NCBI GenBank assembly: GCA_013399875.1
Contig: VXAZ01001058.1
Location: forward strand, 51,902 to 115,901
Reading direction: 5' to 3'
From: Gymnorhina tibicen
Taxonomy: Eukaryota; Chordata; Aves; Passeriformes; Artamidae
DNA: 64,000 nt
The translations under genes and the position numbers were made by a program. Positions 25,271-38,288 of the stretch are shown piece after piece. Under the pieces are notes generated by a model. It was not told the DNA's origin, searched no databases, and worked only from the letters and a program-made list of their open reading frames with translations. The stretch's first letter is position 1; every line of letters starts with the position of its first letter.

Positions 25271-28200
25271 CACAGATTTCTAAAGGCACTTGCAAATCTC
25301 TCTGACCGGCAGCATTTGGGGACAGCAGAGCTGCGTGCTGACAGGGTTCAGGTTATATTTTGGTTGTGGGAGGATTGCTTTGTTATTTTTCTTTTTGCTT
25401 TAACTCAAAAGCTGAAATACTTCTAAATTTTGTAACGGCCGACACAGGAGCAACAGCACGCCAATAAACAACCCTTCTTTCTGCCTTTACTTGTAATTTC
25501 TGCACTCCCGGTGTTGCCTGTGGCCTCACAAGAATCCTTCCAGCCAGGAGCAGAATGCCCACAAGGACACACTGACTTCATACCCAGGTAATTGTCCTCC
25601 TTCATCCACGGAGAATGTAAGCTGAAGGACACAGACAGCTGAACTCCTCTCCCTGCAAGCCAAGGCAGTGACAGCCTGCAGGAGGGGGGAAAAGCACTCA
25701 CAGGACTCTCCAGTCCTTGACAGCGGCAACTCCCTTGAGCCTTCAAGTGGGAACCCGTGTCCCCTCCAATAAAGCTTTTGTTATGAACGTGGGTCAATAG
25801 AGATAACAATAGATTCTGAAATTTGGAGCTCCTCTTTCTCACCAAGTTTTGCTACTAAAACTACAAGCAATATAATTTAAAATATTGAATAGAAAAGGCA
25901 AATCCCTCCACTGTTTCTGCAGCAGCAGAGAGCTTTTGCCTTCCCTTTGGTGAGGGTAAGCATTTCTGCAGAACATCTTTCAGTGCTGCTCCAAGGGAAT
26001 GAGATGATTATTTTCTCTAATAGTACCAGCCCCTCTCCCTGTTTCCCATTCCATGCAGCATGTCATGAGCTTCACATGTGAAAATAAAAAAGAACATTTT
26101 ACAGCAAGAAATTAGCCTGTTATGGTTTCTGTTGATAGGGAGAATGGAAAGGGCAGACTGGCACCATGCTACAAATTAGCTGCTTTAATATATTCATTTT
26201 CTCCCTTTTGAGTTTCCATGGGCACTTCTAGACACTGCAGAGGCTCATCCTTCACACAGTCCAATTAAAAATAAAGTTAGATTCAGTGATTCAGTGTTTC
26301 AATACAGCACTGTTTACAGCATTTTTCCTTGTTATTTCAGGACATCAATGGTTGGTAGAATAAAACCCAATCAATTTGATTTGCTGATCGTGGGGCTCAC
26401 CTTCTCTCCATTTGCAGGCTGCTGACTTTTTTGAGAGGAAAATTTTTGTATCACAATGTGTTTCATTTCCTTCATAAAACCAGGGCTCCAGGTAGCTGTG
26501 GTTAGTCACACTTGAACCACGCCTATGCACTTTAAGATTTAACCCATAGCTGTCCCTCCTCTCTTAAAAGAATTAAAGTCTCCTGAATCTTTTACTTGTC
26601 AGCACTGCTTTCTGAAAGCAGTCCTGAAGTTATTTGTCCCATGAGTCAGTAAGAGCTCAGTACCAGTGTGAACAGCAGATGTGCCAGAGCAGTGCAGCAA
26701 ACAGAGGCAAGATCTTGTACAATTTATCTTTACAGTGGGACAGCACCACATCCTCTCCTCCCCAGCCCTGGGCAGGGCAGTGAATGGCCTCATCCCCAAC
26801 GGGCACTTCTTAACCTTTACTTTCATACTGCTTTGATTGGTAAATAAGGAACACATCCCTCTTTCCCTGCCATTGTCTGAAGCCACGCCTAAAAAACCCA
26901 CTTACGGAACTCAAATTACAGCTGCCTTCCAGCAAACAGCCACCTCTACACAACATCATTTGACAGTCGCATCTGGAATCGGGATCATCCAGAATGCTTT
27001 CCAGAGAGTTAAGCTACGTGCTGAACACTGAAGTAGCCCTCTAAGAAGGTGGAGAAAAGGAAGTGTGATTCACATGTCATTATTATTTACTGGCAGATCA
27101 TTCACAGTCCTGGTCTCTGTGGTATGGCCAGGATTATTTGGAAGGCTTTTTTGATAAGAGTCCGTTCTGCAAAGATCAGGCATTTTCAAGGAGGTTCTGC
27201 ACAACCTCCCCACTGCTAATTTCTGTCCAGGCAATTGACAGTGTATGGAAAGATTTTCATAACAGAGTGACCAGGATTTTGGCTGAACTCAAACTATGTG
27301 ATAGGGGTAGAAAAGTAACTATGTAAGAACAAGTAATGGGAAGCTGTTTCATAAGGTAACAGGTCATTTATAGAAGACTGTTGAGAAGCTGCTTTTGTGC
27401 GACTGACAATGCCTGAATGAAATCAGAGATTCTTCAGTGACTTCACAGAAATTGCAGATAGAACCTACTTTGCTGAAGCTTTTATTAAGGTGTAAAACTC
27501 ATTACTAGCAAAGGGCTAAAAGCTGTAAAACTGTGGTCTTGAAAGTTCTAGTGTTCAGATGATGAAAGACCTTGAAGAACGGCATTTTGACTGAGCTGTC
27601 AGGTTCAGAGTTAGAACTGAGCTTTGAGGTCCTCATCATTAGAAACACAGAAATTCAGGATAGGGTACTACTTTAAATGGAACAAGCTGGACTAGTCATA
27701 AGTGAGTCAGTAGCCAAGCAGAATGCACATACCACAAGGAAAAAAAATATTTAGAGGCTTCTGGGGACTTGCTGCTTTCATCCAGCAGAGATCCATGCAC
27801 AAACAGAACAACAAATTAGAGACTGTATGGAAATAACTTGGCCACCAGCGTGTTAAAGGACCAAGAATGTATTTCCCTGAGCATCAAATCAATTGGTGGC
27901 TGCCCAAACTTGTTGCTTTTTCTAGACTTGGCGAGATGTTCTTGAGAATCTCCAGCAAGGTGAAATGGGAAGGGACAACTTCAAAGCCTGAAAAACAGCA
28001 GCCAAGTGCATTACCTTGAGGCACAGCTACAGAACACTGGCAAACAGGACCTGTGCAGACAGGACACTTATGGAAGGAAATTTTCCACAACATAAATCTT
28101 ATTTATGGATAAATAGTAATATTTACTGTATGCAGAACTTTCTTAAAGCATAAAGGCAAAGAATATTCTTTCTTTATAAAACAGTTCATATCTTGTGTTT

Positions 28201-29611
28201 GCTTGTGGCTTGAATAAGACCACCACATTAGTGCTCTTCTGCACTGTCACAAGGGTACACTGAGGTTAGCAAGATACAAAGCCTGAATTTCAGGGACATT
28301 TCAGCACACTGGATGCAGTTAAGAGAGCGAGTTGAAACTGTGCAGCTGGGGAATCTAAGTATTGTCCTGCCTCCTGGTGAGCAGCCAGTCCAGAGAGCAG
28401 AGGTCTCTCACCCATGCACATCCTCAATAGCTGTTTCTATTTCTGTCTCTCTATGAGATGTCACCACTTACCCACAGCAAGAGTAAACTGCTTCTTGCTT
28501 CAAATAGAGACACAGACAATTAAACCAACCCCCTGCTTACTAAATGGCATTCAACTGATTTGCCCTTGACAAAAAAGAACCTACCTAACTCAGATGTTAC
28601 AGAAAGCATATTCCTAGCTTTCCTAAATCAGAACCTCTGCCTTGGGCTGGGAGGATTACCAGAAAGAGGAAGAAAGTGCAATCACTCTGAAGACCGGTAG
28701 TTCCCTCATTTCTGTAAAGCAAGTCTGATTGCGTACTGCCTGTTATTCACAGCTCCACCTAAAGTAGTCATTATCCTGGGAGGAAAACACAGAATTGCTT
28801 CTGCCTCTGAAGAGATAAGACTTCATTTGTTGGCAAAGTTGCACTGGTCTTAAAATCTAGCAAATTTTAACTGTCACAGTATGATAACAACAGCTATTCA
28901 GCACCCCGTATTGTGCCCAAGTTCAAAAAACTATCACGGCGTCATCAAAACCATTAGGTTGTCAGACTCAAGTGAATGACTTTTTGCTAGTGAAGAAACA
29001 CTGGACAACCTCCATCAGATTTGCCAGCGTAGCTCACTCATTTTTACAGTATTCTCTTAAATTCAACACATAATATCACTCTTTGTCCACTTTGTCTCCT
29101 TATCTATAATGCTTTAAAACAGAAATAGCTTTAGGAAAGGATGAAAGATGTGTTTAATTTTTGCCAAGTGCGATACCATTAAGGTCATTAGCCAACACTG
29201 GTTCCAACAGGAGATTATGAACAGTGGGAATTTAGCATGCTCCTTCTGCAGAATTAATAGATACATGTCTCAGTGTTTCTGTGTGCAGTGACAGCTTGAG
29301 GCTGTCAATTTATACCATTTCCTGATTAAAAAACTTCAGGCAAGCTAACGCACATTTCAGAAGTACAAACAGAAGATGCAACTGAAGACAAACTGTTACG
29401 TAATGTACAAAGGTTTAAAGCATAAGAAATTTTTGGTGATGGGATGTGTGGATTCAGGGAGTGTTTTAATTGGATCACAAAGCTGCCAGTGTTCAGCTAA
29501 GAGATTTCCCAGATTACACTGGATATTATTTTTAAATACAACTTTTATGAAGGGAGAATGAGTTCAATAAAAGCTACTTCAGTTTACTGGTTTTGTCCAG
29601 ACAATTTTTTT
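25271..29611. other. Intergenic, nothing recognised
   Basis: AT-richer unique-looking DNA. Frames of up to 140 codons (25423-25845, minus strand) have no recognisable content and no supporting splice structure. No transposon family was identified. Confidence 0.55.
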
Positions 29612-29633
29612 TCTTACCACAATTGTGGTAAGA
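29612..29633. repeat. Perfect 22-bp palindrome
   Basis: The 22 bases read identically on both strands, with no central spacer. The centre is CAATTG, flanked on each side by the RUNX-type word ACCACA/TGTGGT, so the site is a head-to-head RUNX pair around a MunI-type hexamer. A run of eight T precedes it. It may be a dimeric binding site or a chance symmetry. Confidence 0.9.
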
Positions 29634-32600
29634 CACAGGGCATTCAGCTTGGGACTTAACATACCCCTGCAAAGCTAGTCCAAAGACATGGGGACAGCTT
29701 CACCTAGGATATGCAAGTGGAGGCAAACAGACCCTCTGCGGACAGTGATAACAGCCAGTGAATCAAACTCGAGCAACAAGGGTCACAGAGCATGAGGTCC
29801 CTGGAGGAGGGAGCTGGGAGCTAAGCACAGCAACTCAGGTGGCAGGGCAGGGACCTCTCACAGCCCTGTGAAACCGGGAATGGCACCTGGGATCAGTGGG
29901 TGAAGGCCTCACGGAGTCTGGTCAGGACTATGAAGGTCTATTCCCGCATCCAGGGCCCTGACAGAGAGAACACAGATGAGCCAGAAATACCTCCCCACTG
30001 ATAAACAGCAGCACAACTCTCAGGGCCAGTGTGAATCCAAACAGTGAAGGGAGCCACACAAGATCATCTATTGCTTGCAATGGCAATTCCAAGAAAACTA
30101 TTCACTTAGAAACTCACAGGCTTTCACAACTCATTATTAAACTGAGTAAACCGGGTGGCTTCTTATTATGCAAATACCTCAAGTGTTTTGTTCTGGGAAT
30201 ATAAAACAATACATTGGGTCATTTAAGGAACCTTTATTCCTCTGTCTGTCATTATTACACCATTACACTTAAATCCTGCACATTTTACCATAAAAATCCA
30301 AGGCAATAAGAGGTTTACAGCTAGAACTGTATCTCTGGAGTAGCTGTCTTTTCACTCTGTGTTGAGTATCCACTGTGAGAAGGTTTCCAGGTGAGGTCAA
30401 GGTGATAAAGCTCTCTAACTTCTCTTGAAGTACAGACATCTTACTGAAAAAGGACTGCAGTGATACCATTGTAACACAGGTTTCACCCAGCCTACTGTTT
30501 TTTTAAAGCAACACGTTATGGTTTTGATAAAAATATTTTAATCATTGCACTTGGTGATTTATAATCTTCACTGTGCATAAGCTAGAAAACTCAAAGACCT
30601 GCGGACAGTGTACTTTTGATTGCCTCAACAGCTTAAGGCTGAAATATCACCTCTCACTTACTTGACTCAAGGTGGAAAAATTCTCATCTTTTCATCAGTC
30701 TTTACAAAATCAATTTTTCCTTTCCATTTCATCTTAGAAAATGAATTAGAGTCTCAGGAGGGAGGAGCTAAGGTTGCAGATTTTGTTTCCTTCCTTGTTA
30801 TATCAAACCCTCTGACCTATTTCTTGATCAGTTAAGGGTAGGTTTTTTTCAGCTTTAACATTTTTGGAGGAGTAAAGCTGTTATAACAAGCCAGAGCAGT
30901 AATTTAACTGAAAGTGCCACAATCACCCCAGGTGCCATATCCTAATAAATAATGTTGCAGATACACATCTTTAGAATTGCATTTTAATGAGAAAGCCCAA
31001 ATCCTCCTGCTTTTTAATACAGGAAATATAAGCATATATGGAACTTCTCCCTGGAAAAATACCTCCTTAGAATTTATTTTACAGAAAACAGGAAAAGAAT
31101 AATCTGAGATCCCCAGATAACACCAGTTTCCCTGCAGTGAGGCATCATATCTACCACTCTGTGCTGTCTGGGGAGATCAGCAGCTGCCCTCCTCCAGCCT
31201 TGCATACGGGGATTGCTCTTACCCAAGCAGGCAGCTCTATCTGTAACACTGTCAAGTATCAACAAGAAGTCATCTTACTTCCTATGCAGAGATCATCAGT
31301 TTAACACTCAGTGTGTAAAGAGAAAAATGAGTTTGTCAGCAGGCAACCATTGCATGCGGAGCCATTTTGTCCTTATCAGACAAAAGTCCTAGCATGTCTC
31401 CCGAGGAAAGCGTGGTAGCGAGCCAGAGACGGCAGATTATCACCATCACTTTTAAAATGGTCTGGCAGAGCTTTTCGTAATGTTTGTCATGCTGCATGTT
31501 CAGGATTAATTGTTGCAAAGAGATTATCATCTTCATCCAAATTAAAGATATTAAATTAATACCATGGAAGTTTCAAGTACCCTGAAAGGTAAAAGTGGAT
31601 TTGTTGTCAATGCTCACAACTTGCTTTAAGATTTCACAAAATGCAGTAGGGTAAATATACTGCCTGTGTAATCCAGAGCAGGCAAAATTAAGTCAAAAAG
31701 CAAAGACATGCTTTGCATCAAGATTTATCAGGAATCCTTCGATGGTTCAAACAGAGTAACAACAGCAATACCACTCCAGCTGCCACCAGAAAGACCAAAA
31801 CCTCATCAACATGCAGGCCGATTTTAGTTTCCAACCAAATGCTCCAATAAAGCCTTTCCTTTTACATGTAGTACTTCATTGAACTACACTTCTGTGCTGG
31901 AAGGATCTGTCTAAAAGCAAAACAAGATATTCAAAACATATTTGTATTTAAATCACAAATGGAAAAATAAACACTGAACTTTTAAGATCTGCATTTATCA
32001 GAATTTCAAACAAATTTTCGTGTTATAGCCAAGTTATTTTCACCTTGTAAGTTAACAATGTTAAATTAGTGCAATGCTGTATTTCATGCTTTCAGATCGT
32101 AATGGCAAAAGGAAAACTAGCAAAGAAGATGCTTTAGCAGTTTACTAACCTCAATCCACAGGTCTTCTACTTCTTTGCTTAATATAATTAGTTGCTGGCT
32201 AGGGGTGGGAGAAGAGGAATAGATGATAAATGCAATTTAATTAAGTAGAAATTTAATTAAATAGGATTTCCTAATAAAATGTCTTCACAAAAGATAATAG
32301 TCATTGCCTTAAATCCAAGAAAACATTAATTCTAAATGTCATCACTTGTTGGCCCACTGAAAAATGAAGAATATACTTTTGATGTTTCTAATGCATGAAG
32401 TTTACAAGTGAGAACATATATGTTCCAAAATAATTGGTGTCAAAAAAAATGTTGTGATACAAAGAATTAAAAGTGATAATAGATATGAAATCATGATCAA
32501 TACCGAGAGACCATAGATACATCTCAATGGCTGTCAGCTGTTTGACAAAGTGGAAGCCAGGTCTCTTCACCTATGGAAAAACAAAAAGTATATCCTAAGA

Positions 32601-35600
32601 TGGCCAAATGATGTTAACTGTTTTACTACTAACAGGTTACCCACCAGACTGAAGAGCCAGGTAGGAAGCTGTTGAACACATCTAATTAACTCAAATTAGA
32701 GCATCTTTAATAAAATTTTTTCTGAATTCACTTCTTGAGCTATCAAGATTGCACCTGGGTGGGCAGATTAAGCCACAGCTGAGGAAGTAGAAGCCTGTAC
32801 TGAGAAACCTGCTCTGAAGGAAACTGGTAACAGGGCTTGGAGGACAGATGTATACAAGCACCCAACCCTCACTTATTTCACTGCCGTTTAACAAGGAAAG
32901 GTGAAGAACCTAAGGCTACACACAACCTTTGCTGCAGTAATGCCTTTGTGCCGTTGGTTTTGCATCATAAAGCTATCATCCATCCCTGAAAATCTGTCTG
33001 TAACATCTACAAATACTCACATCTGCAAATGACTTAGTGATTCAAATAAGTTTCAAGTACTTCTTGGTATCTCAGCTGAATGTGAATCTCCAGAGAAAAA
33101 AACCTTATACCTCTTGGGCAGCTCCTACTGTCCGTCAGTGGCATTTCTTTGTTCTGAGAGGCTACTCTGCATCAATACAGAAAATAAAGCTCTGTTACAT
33201 AAACTGACAATTTTTTTTAGGGTTTGGTTTTTTTTTTTTTTAACTTCAAAATGATGATCCTTCTAAGAGAAGGAGAAAGGACAGGCTAGCACATTACAGA
33301 CAAAAAGGCCCTTCCAAAGTGCTTTGGAAATCCAACGTTAACATTCCAAGTCCTAGTTTGTTACACTCATGCAGAGGAAATAATTCAAAGTACCTACAGC
33401 TAAAGAGTTGCCTGAATTACTGTATTTCACTGAATTTAAAGCAAAGCAATCTCATGATATGTAGTTTTCACACAACTGAGAAATTCGGAAAACCAAGAAA
33501 AGTAGTTGCTGACAACTCAAGAGCTGCCACTGTGCCTTCCTCAATGCTACTCAGAGCCTGCTTTCCTCCAGCCGAAGCGCTCCTGATTTTTTAACTCCCT
33601 GTTGCAGCAACCTTGTGTATTTCTCACCAGAAAAAAGATTCTGGCAACACAGCCAGGTGATCCAGGGCCTTTTTAGGCCCACTGGTGCATGGAAACATGG
33701 CAAGGAATTGAGTACATACAGTTTCGTGGATGGGAGGTGGGCTGTGAGGTGCCACCTGATCCAAAACCAGACCCGTGGTTCCAGAGGCTTAGGGCTTGTG
33801 CTAAAAATCCATACCTGGAAAACAGAAATTTGAAAATTACCCAGCTTGAAGCTTTTAAAACACTTTCCTGATACCGGTCACACATTCTCCTGATATACCA
33901 GACACATGAAATTGCACTCCCTGTATCATAAGCTTCGTGCTGTATATACAAGTAGTTACAACATAGCCGGTGCCTGTGATGAGAGACCAAAAAAAGCAGC
34001 ATTGATTTCCAAATGTGAAATTATTCTGGTAAAGCAGTTCAAGCCCTTTTAATATGCTAAAAATGTCCATTCTGGTTGGAAAGAGAAAAAATAGCATAAT
34101 AAAAACATTACTACTTTTTAGAGAATATAACTCCCCATGAGAGAGTGCTAAATGCAAACAAGCCTCGGTAAACAATAAAGACTGTATAAAAATGCAGTTT
34201 AATCTAAATTTTTCTGGAGCTAAACACTCCATCTCACTACATATCACAAAAGGGAGTAAGGAAAAGACAAAAGAGAAGACTGGAAGACTTGCTTACAGGG
34301 TGAGAAAATATTTTAAGAAGTCATTAAAGCAACAACCTTCCCAAAGAGAATAAATCTGCAAAGCCGCAGCCAAACAAGCTGCCCAGTCTATTTTATCAAA
34401 GAGCTGGGTTTTTTTCCTATTACTTGACAAACAACTGGCATCCAAGCTGCCAATTATTTAACCATGGTGAGACTTTTTACTTCATTTAGGGGGGAAAAAT
34501 ATAGCCGCTGTAAATTCCAATGCTGCACAACAATCTAAAACAGTTGTCTTAAAATCTACTTTATGTCCTTCTTTATCTGTCCCTACTAGTACTGTTTCAC
34601 CAGCTGGTGCAGAGGAAATGATGCCAGTCTGGTACTGGTTGAAAATTATTTTTGTCCTAGTCAAAACATTGCAAATAACTTTGAAATAATGAGGTAAATG
34701 GTGGATAACATCATTCTATGTGACCATTTAGATGGCTCTGTTTCATCACAGCTTATGCGCACAATGAAATTTCTCTGCATCAGACCTAGCATTTTATATT
34801 GTTTGTATGAGTGTAAATTCTGCTAATTATTAACCAAAAATTGAAAAGAAATCCGATCAATTACTGTTTCCAATGGCTTAAATACTGTGCTTGCATTCCA
34901 AGGGAGCAAGTAGCATGCCAGGGACCATTCTGACCATCATGTTACTTAAAGTTTAAATTGTATCAATACTGTTTCTCCTTCCCTTGCTTTGAACAAGACT
35001 TTGCATCGGGTTGGTAACCGGTGTCATTCTTCGGAGATGATTTACCAAACTGCTCTATGAGGAAGTGTGAACTTCAATTTCTCTGAACCGTTTCCAACCT
35101 CCACCTACTCTTCATAAAATCAGGACCACGAGTCACTAAACCCACAATCTTTCTCACTATAGATCACAGACTTTTTCAGGGATCAGTAAAAGCCATGATC
35201 CCATTCTTTACGGAATTAGATAATTGCCACTAAGGGCACCTTTTGAATATAACCAACTATTACAAAATCCCCTCATTGTTAAAGCAGGTTTTGCTAAAAA
35301 TCCACACATTTTTTGTACTCATTTTAAGAGCATTTAAATTGTTAGTCTCAGTGTAGAACAAAGAATGCATAATAAACAAATGTGCAATTTTACTGAGGCC
35401 ACAAACTTTCTGGAAAAAGTTGACAACTTAGTAAATATCTTTTTCAACTGTATGAAAGACGTTAAATTAGAAAAATGCTGGATTTCTGTACAGGATGCCT
35501 GATCAATGTCCAAAAATATCCTCTTTTCTGTACCTAAGCAGAGGGAACAAGGTACATTAAGACAATGGGGCTACTGACCATTAGTTATTGACTTCAAAGG

Positions 35601-35895
35601 GTCAACTCCTCACATGGAGGCTCTGAGATCTTTCTAACTCATGGATAGAAAATCACATCTCCTGTTCAAAAGACACACACACAAATCACATCTCCTGTCT
35701 ACTACTGACATCCAAGTAAACAAGCATTCTTCTGAGATCATCCTGTGCGTGACGGAAGATAAACAGAATTTCTCAGCTTAAGGTGGTCAGCAGGCAAGAC
35801 AGTCGTCAAGTTAAAAGGCAAAAAATAATAAACAAAAAGAAAATTAATTTGTAACAAAACCCAACTGCAAACAATGAAGGACTCCACAAAAACTC
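29634..35895. other. Intergenic region downstream of SFSWAP
   Basis: AT-rich unique-looking sequence with no gene recognised. It contains T runs at 33201-33208 and 33228-33241 and a duplicated 16-base word aaatcacatctcctgt at 35650-35665 and 35683-35698, with a short (AC)n between the copies. The block 31330-31560 carries CG dinucleotides in an AT-rich setting together with GATA- and homeodomain-like words, and may be conserved regulatory DNA. Confidence 0.5.
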
Positions 35896-35919
35896 TAGCT
35901 AATGAAAGATGTTTCCTTC

Positions 35920-35925
35920 TTTATT
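35920..35925 (-). promoter_or_regulatory. SFSWAP: Polyadenylation signal AATAAA of SFSWAP
   Basis: Canonical hexamer on the minus strand, about 320 bases past the SFSWAP stop and followed by a U/GU-rich stretch. It is the first good signal after the stop in this reading direction. Confidence 0.8.
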
Positions 35926-35954
35926 ATTGTGTAATACTTTTCACAGAAACATAG

Positions 35955-35962
35955 TATTTACA
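35955..35962 (-). promoter_or_regulatory. SFSWAP: Pumilio-type element in the SFSWAP 3' UTR
   Basis: TGTAAATA on the minus strand fits the PUM1/PUM2 consensus UGUANAUA and sits about 30 bases before the polyadenylation signal. It is an exact consensus match, but binding is inferred. Confidence 0.5.
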
Positions 35963-36247
35963 AATATACACATACAGACTGCTGATCATAAAATGTTATT
36001 GAAGAATTAGTCAAAAAAATCAATTTACAAAACCCAAAAACTTTCCAAAGATATTCTGGCTGAAAAAATTTAATGAAATTTCAAGGAGATGCTTCTGTAC
36101 AGAAAGCTAGGTTTTAGCTTCTTGAGTTCTGGTAAATTAGGCGAGTTGTGAACCAAGTGAGCCAAGCTCAGCTGTACACTTGAGATGAGGCAGTTTTTTC
36201 CAATTGTTCTTTTCACACAATTTCTTGATGGTCAGTTCCAACAGGTC

Positions 36248-36313
36248 TCAGGAGGCACTGGTTTGGATGTTTTTGGAAGCTGCAAGCATTGCTCTCACTT
36301 TGGCCATAAGATC
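36248..36313 (-). CDS. SFSWAP: SFSWAP last coding exon, C-terminal tail
   Basis: The exon follows a TTTTCTACAG acceptor and encodes DLMAKVRAMLAASKNIQTSA, one serine, then TGA. This is nearly identical to the C terminus of human SFSWAP, with Ile where I recall Leu. The exon starts in phase 0, directly continuing the upstream codon for Gln. The tail is predicted to be helical and forms, with the previous exon, the short conserved module that ends the protein after the RS region. Its partner is not known to me. The intron before it is 1902 bases. Confidence 0.97.
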   Translation of the reverse strand, partial: DLMAKVRAMLAASKNIQTSAS

Positions 36314-38215
36314 CTGTAGAAAATAAAAAGGAAAATGATCAGACATGTCTTAGCTTTGAACAGAGCTAAAACACATGACTGCAAAAACCTGCATGAAAGG
36401 GTTAGCGTGTATTCCAGTCACACTGGATACCTGGATTCATGACCATCAAATATTTAGTTCCTACGCTAAATGAGTCAAATAATTTGGAGAAAGTTCCTAT
36501 GACAGCCACTGAAGTCTGGCTTTACCACAAAGCAAGAAAGTGCTCTGCATAAATACTTCAAGCAGTTTCTATACAACAAAGCACAGAAATCACATCACCT
36601 GAAATGGAAAGAACCTATGACTATATCTTCAAAGAAACTCTGTAATGAACACACAATTAGTAACCACTGGAGGTTTAAAATAGGAAACAAAAGAGAAAAG
36701 AGAAAGAGACAGATCGTAAGAAAAGAATGTTAACAATTACTCTAAAACAGAAAGGTTTTTTGGCTTGCTTTGTAAATCTGAACCAAAAATTTACACAGCA
36801 GAGGCATTTTCTCATATGAGAATGACTGTGAAACCAGACTCTCAGCCTTGTCTGAGCATCCAATTGGAACAGCATTACAAAAAGAAATGAAATTTCATGT
36901 ACACAGCATTGAATAACTGGGCTGCAAAAAATGATGACAAAATAAAAAGTGTGTATCAGTAATGAATCAGAGTCTCTTAAACATTTGTTCACAAATGCAA
37001 TATAAATAAATTCCTTAGTTCTTTTAAAGCATTTTGCATCTGAAGTTCTCAAAACACCCCAGAGGGGAATTTAGCATCATTATTCCTTCTGCTTTACAGC
37101 TGGAAGGATCTGAATGAGAAAAGATACTGACTTGGTTAGGGTCAGCCAGCACAACAGCAGCATAACAATCTAATAATTAGGTAAATTCCACTTTTTGGAG
37201 CCCTAGATGATAAAGAGATGCTAAACTAATCTGTGTTGGGAAATATCATGCAGATTCAGGTAAGTTTCATTCCTATTTTCTACCTTTTGCAAATAGCAAC
37301 CAAGAACTGTATTTTGATACAGTAATCATTCCTTCTCTTACAGCTGCACTTCAGGCAAGCAGTCTAATATTAAACTAGGAAATGCTATGCCATAAGCGAT
37401 ATTTAACCCAAAAATGCATAAACCAATCACCTTTGAAGGGTATATGTTTTTAAAAGCTAGGATGTTTACTCTCCTTTGAAGACCATGCTGTAGTTTGTAT
37501 CTCATTTCTCATTCCAGGAATTCCCATGCATTTGTTTGGCAGCCTAAGAACTGCTGTGGCATTAACACTCCTTCTTTCTCTGCTGCCTATACCTGCTATT
37601 TTTCCTGAATAATCTTGTTAAGGGTTTCTCATAAGAAGTGCATCAAATATTACATGTAAGGTACTAGACCACTACCATTAATTCCCAACTACCACTATTT
37701 CCATACAACTAAATCTTTGAACAGTATTTATTTCTTGAAAGAATAACCTATCCACTGAAAAAACATCAGAATATAAAAAGCAACTCTGATTTTCTACTGT
37801 AAGCTTTTCAAAGCATAATTAAGGGAAATTTTCTTTTAAAGTTGGCATATTCAATTGAAAAAAGTTAAGTATTTCTTTCTTCCATGAAACTTGTTAAGAG
37901 CTCTACACGGTAAGACGGGACGTCGATAAGGGGTGTATTGCAGCAATCCACAGTAACGTGGACTTTAACATCTTTACGGTGGATACACTGCTGCCTAATG
38001 AATTTCGTTTGGTCTTTAGAGACTTGATTAAAATTGAAAGGACAGCACCTAGAGAAGTAAAATTGTTGCTCCCATAAGCAAACAAATTACGAAAGACAAT
38101 GAACATGTCTCTACATCATATGCGAAGTTCAGGATTACCCAAGGTGGTAAGAGAAGAAAACAATATGCTGGACATACTTAATTAGGCAACATACTCTGAA
38201 TTTGCCTGTTTGTAC
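36314..38215 (-). other. SFSWAP: SFSWAP intron before the last exon
   Basis: AT-rich intron, with donor GTACAA and acceptor CTACAG. Nothing distinctive was found. A 125-codon same-strand frame (36675-37052) is Phe/Cys-rich translated noise. Confidence 0.85.
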
Positions 38216-38288
38216 CTGAGTGATTTTACTCTGCACTGACGACACAATTGCTGAAGAGATTTGGCCATCTTTTTCCTGAGAAACTCCC
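38216..38288 (-). CDS. SFSWAP: SFSWAP exon, C-terminal conserved helix
   Basis: A 73-base exon between a T-rich TTTTTTAG acceptor and a CAG/GTACAA donor. After completing an Arg codon it encodes [20 protein letters not shown] followed by KITQ. The [13 protein letters not shown] segment is highly conserved in vertebrate SFSWAP and continues into the last exon as a single amphipathic helical tail. The junction is phase 2 in and phase 0 out. The preceding intron is 581 bases, one of the shorter ones in this part of the gene. Confidence 0.96.

Larger units (their letters stand above)
35900..36247 (-). other. SFSWAP: SFSWAP 3' UTR
   Basis: The segment lies between the stop codon and the inferred cleavage site about 20 bases past the AATAAA signal. 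It is about 350 bases, AU-rich and has no frame of interest. Minus-strand sequence past the cleavage point is U- and GU-rich (around 35840-35885), as expected of a downstream polyadenylation element. The exact cleavage position is inferred. Confidence 0.75.

Noticed and set aside
25423..25845. 140-residue minus-strand frame
   Set aside because: Composition of translated non-coding DNA, with no domain and no exon boundaries.
28880..28925. RE1/NRSF-like site (TTCAGCACC)
   Set aside because: Only the left half-site matches. The right half does not follow at the required spacing.
1..35900. MMP17 coding exons in the region downstream of SFSWAP
   Set aside because: No frame on either strand resembles the MMP prodomain, zinc-binding catalytic helix or hemopexin repeats.
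36675..37052. 125-residue frame inside the last SFSWAP intron
   Set aside because: Phe/Cys/Leu-rich product of T-rich intron sequence. It does not join the flanking exons.
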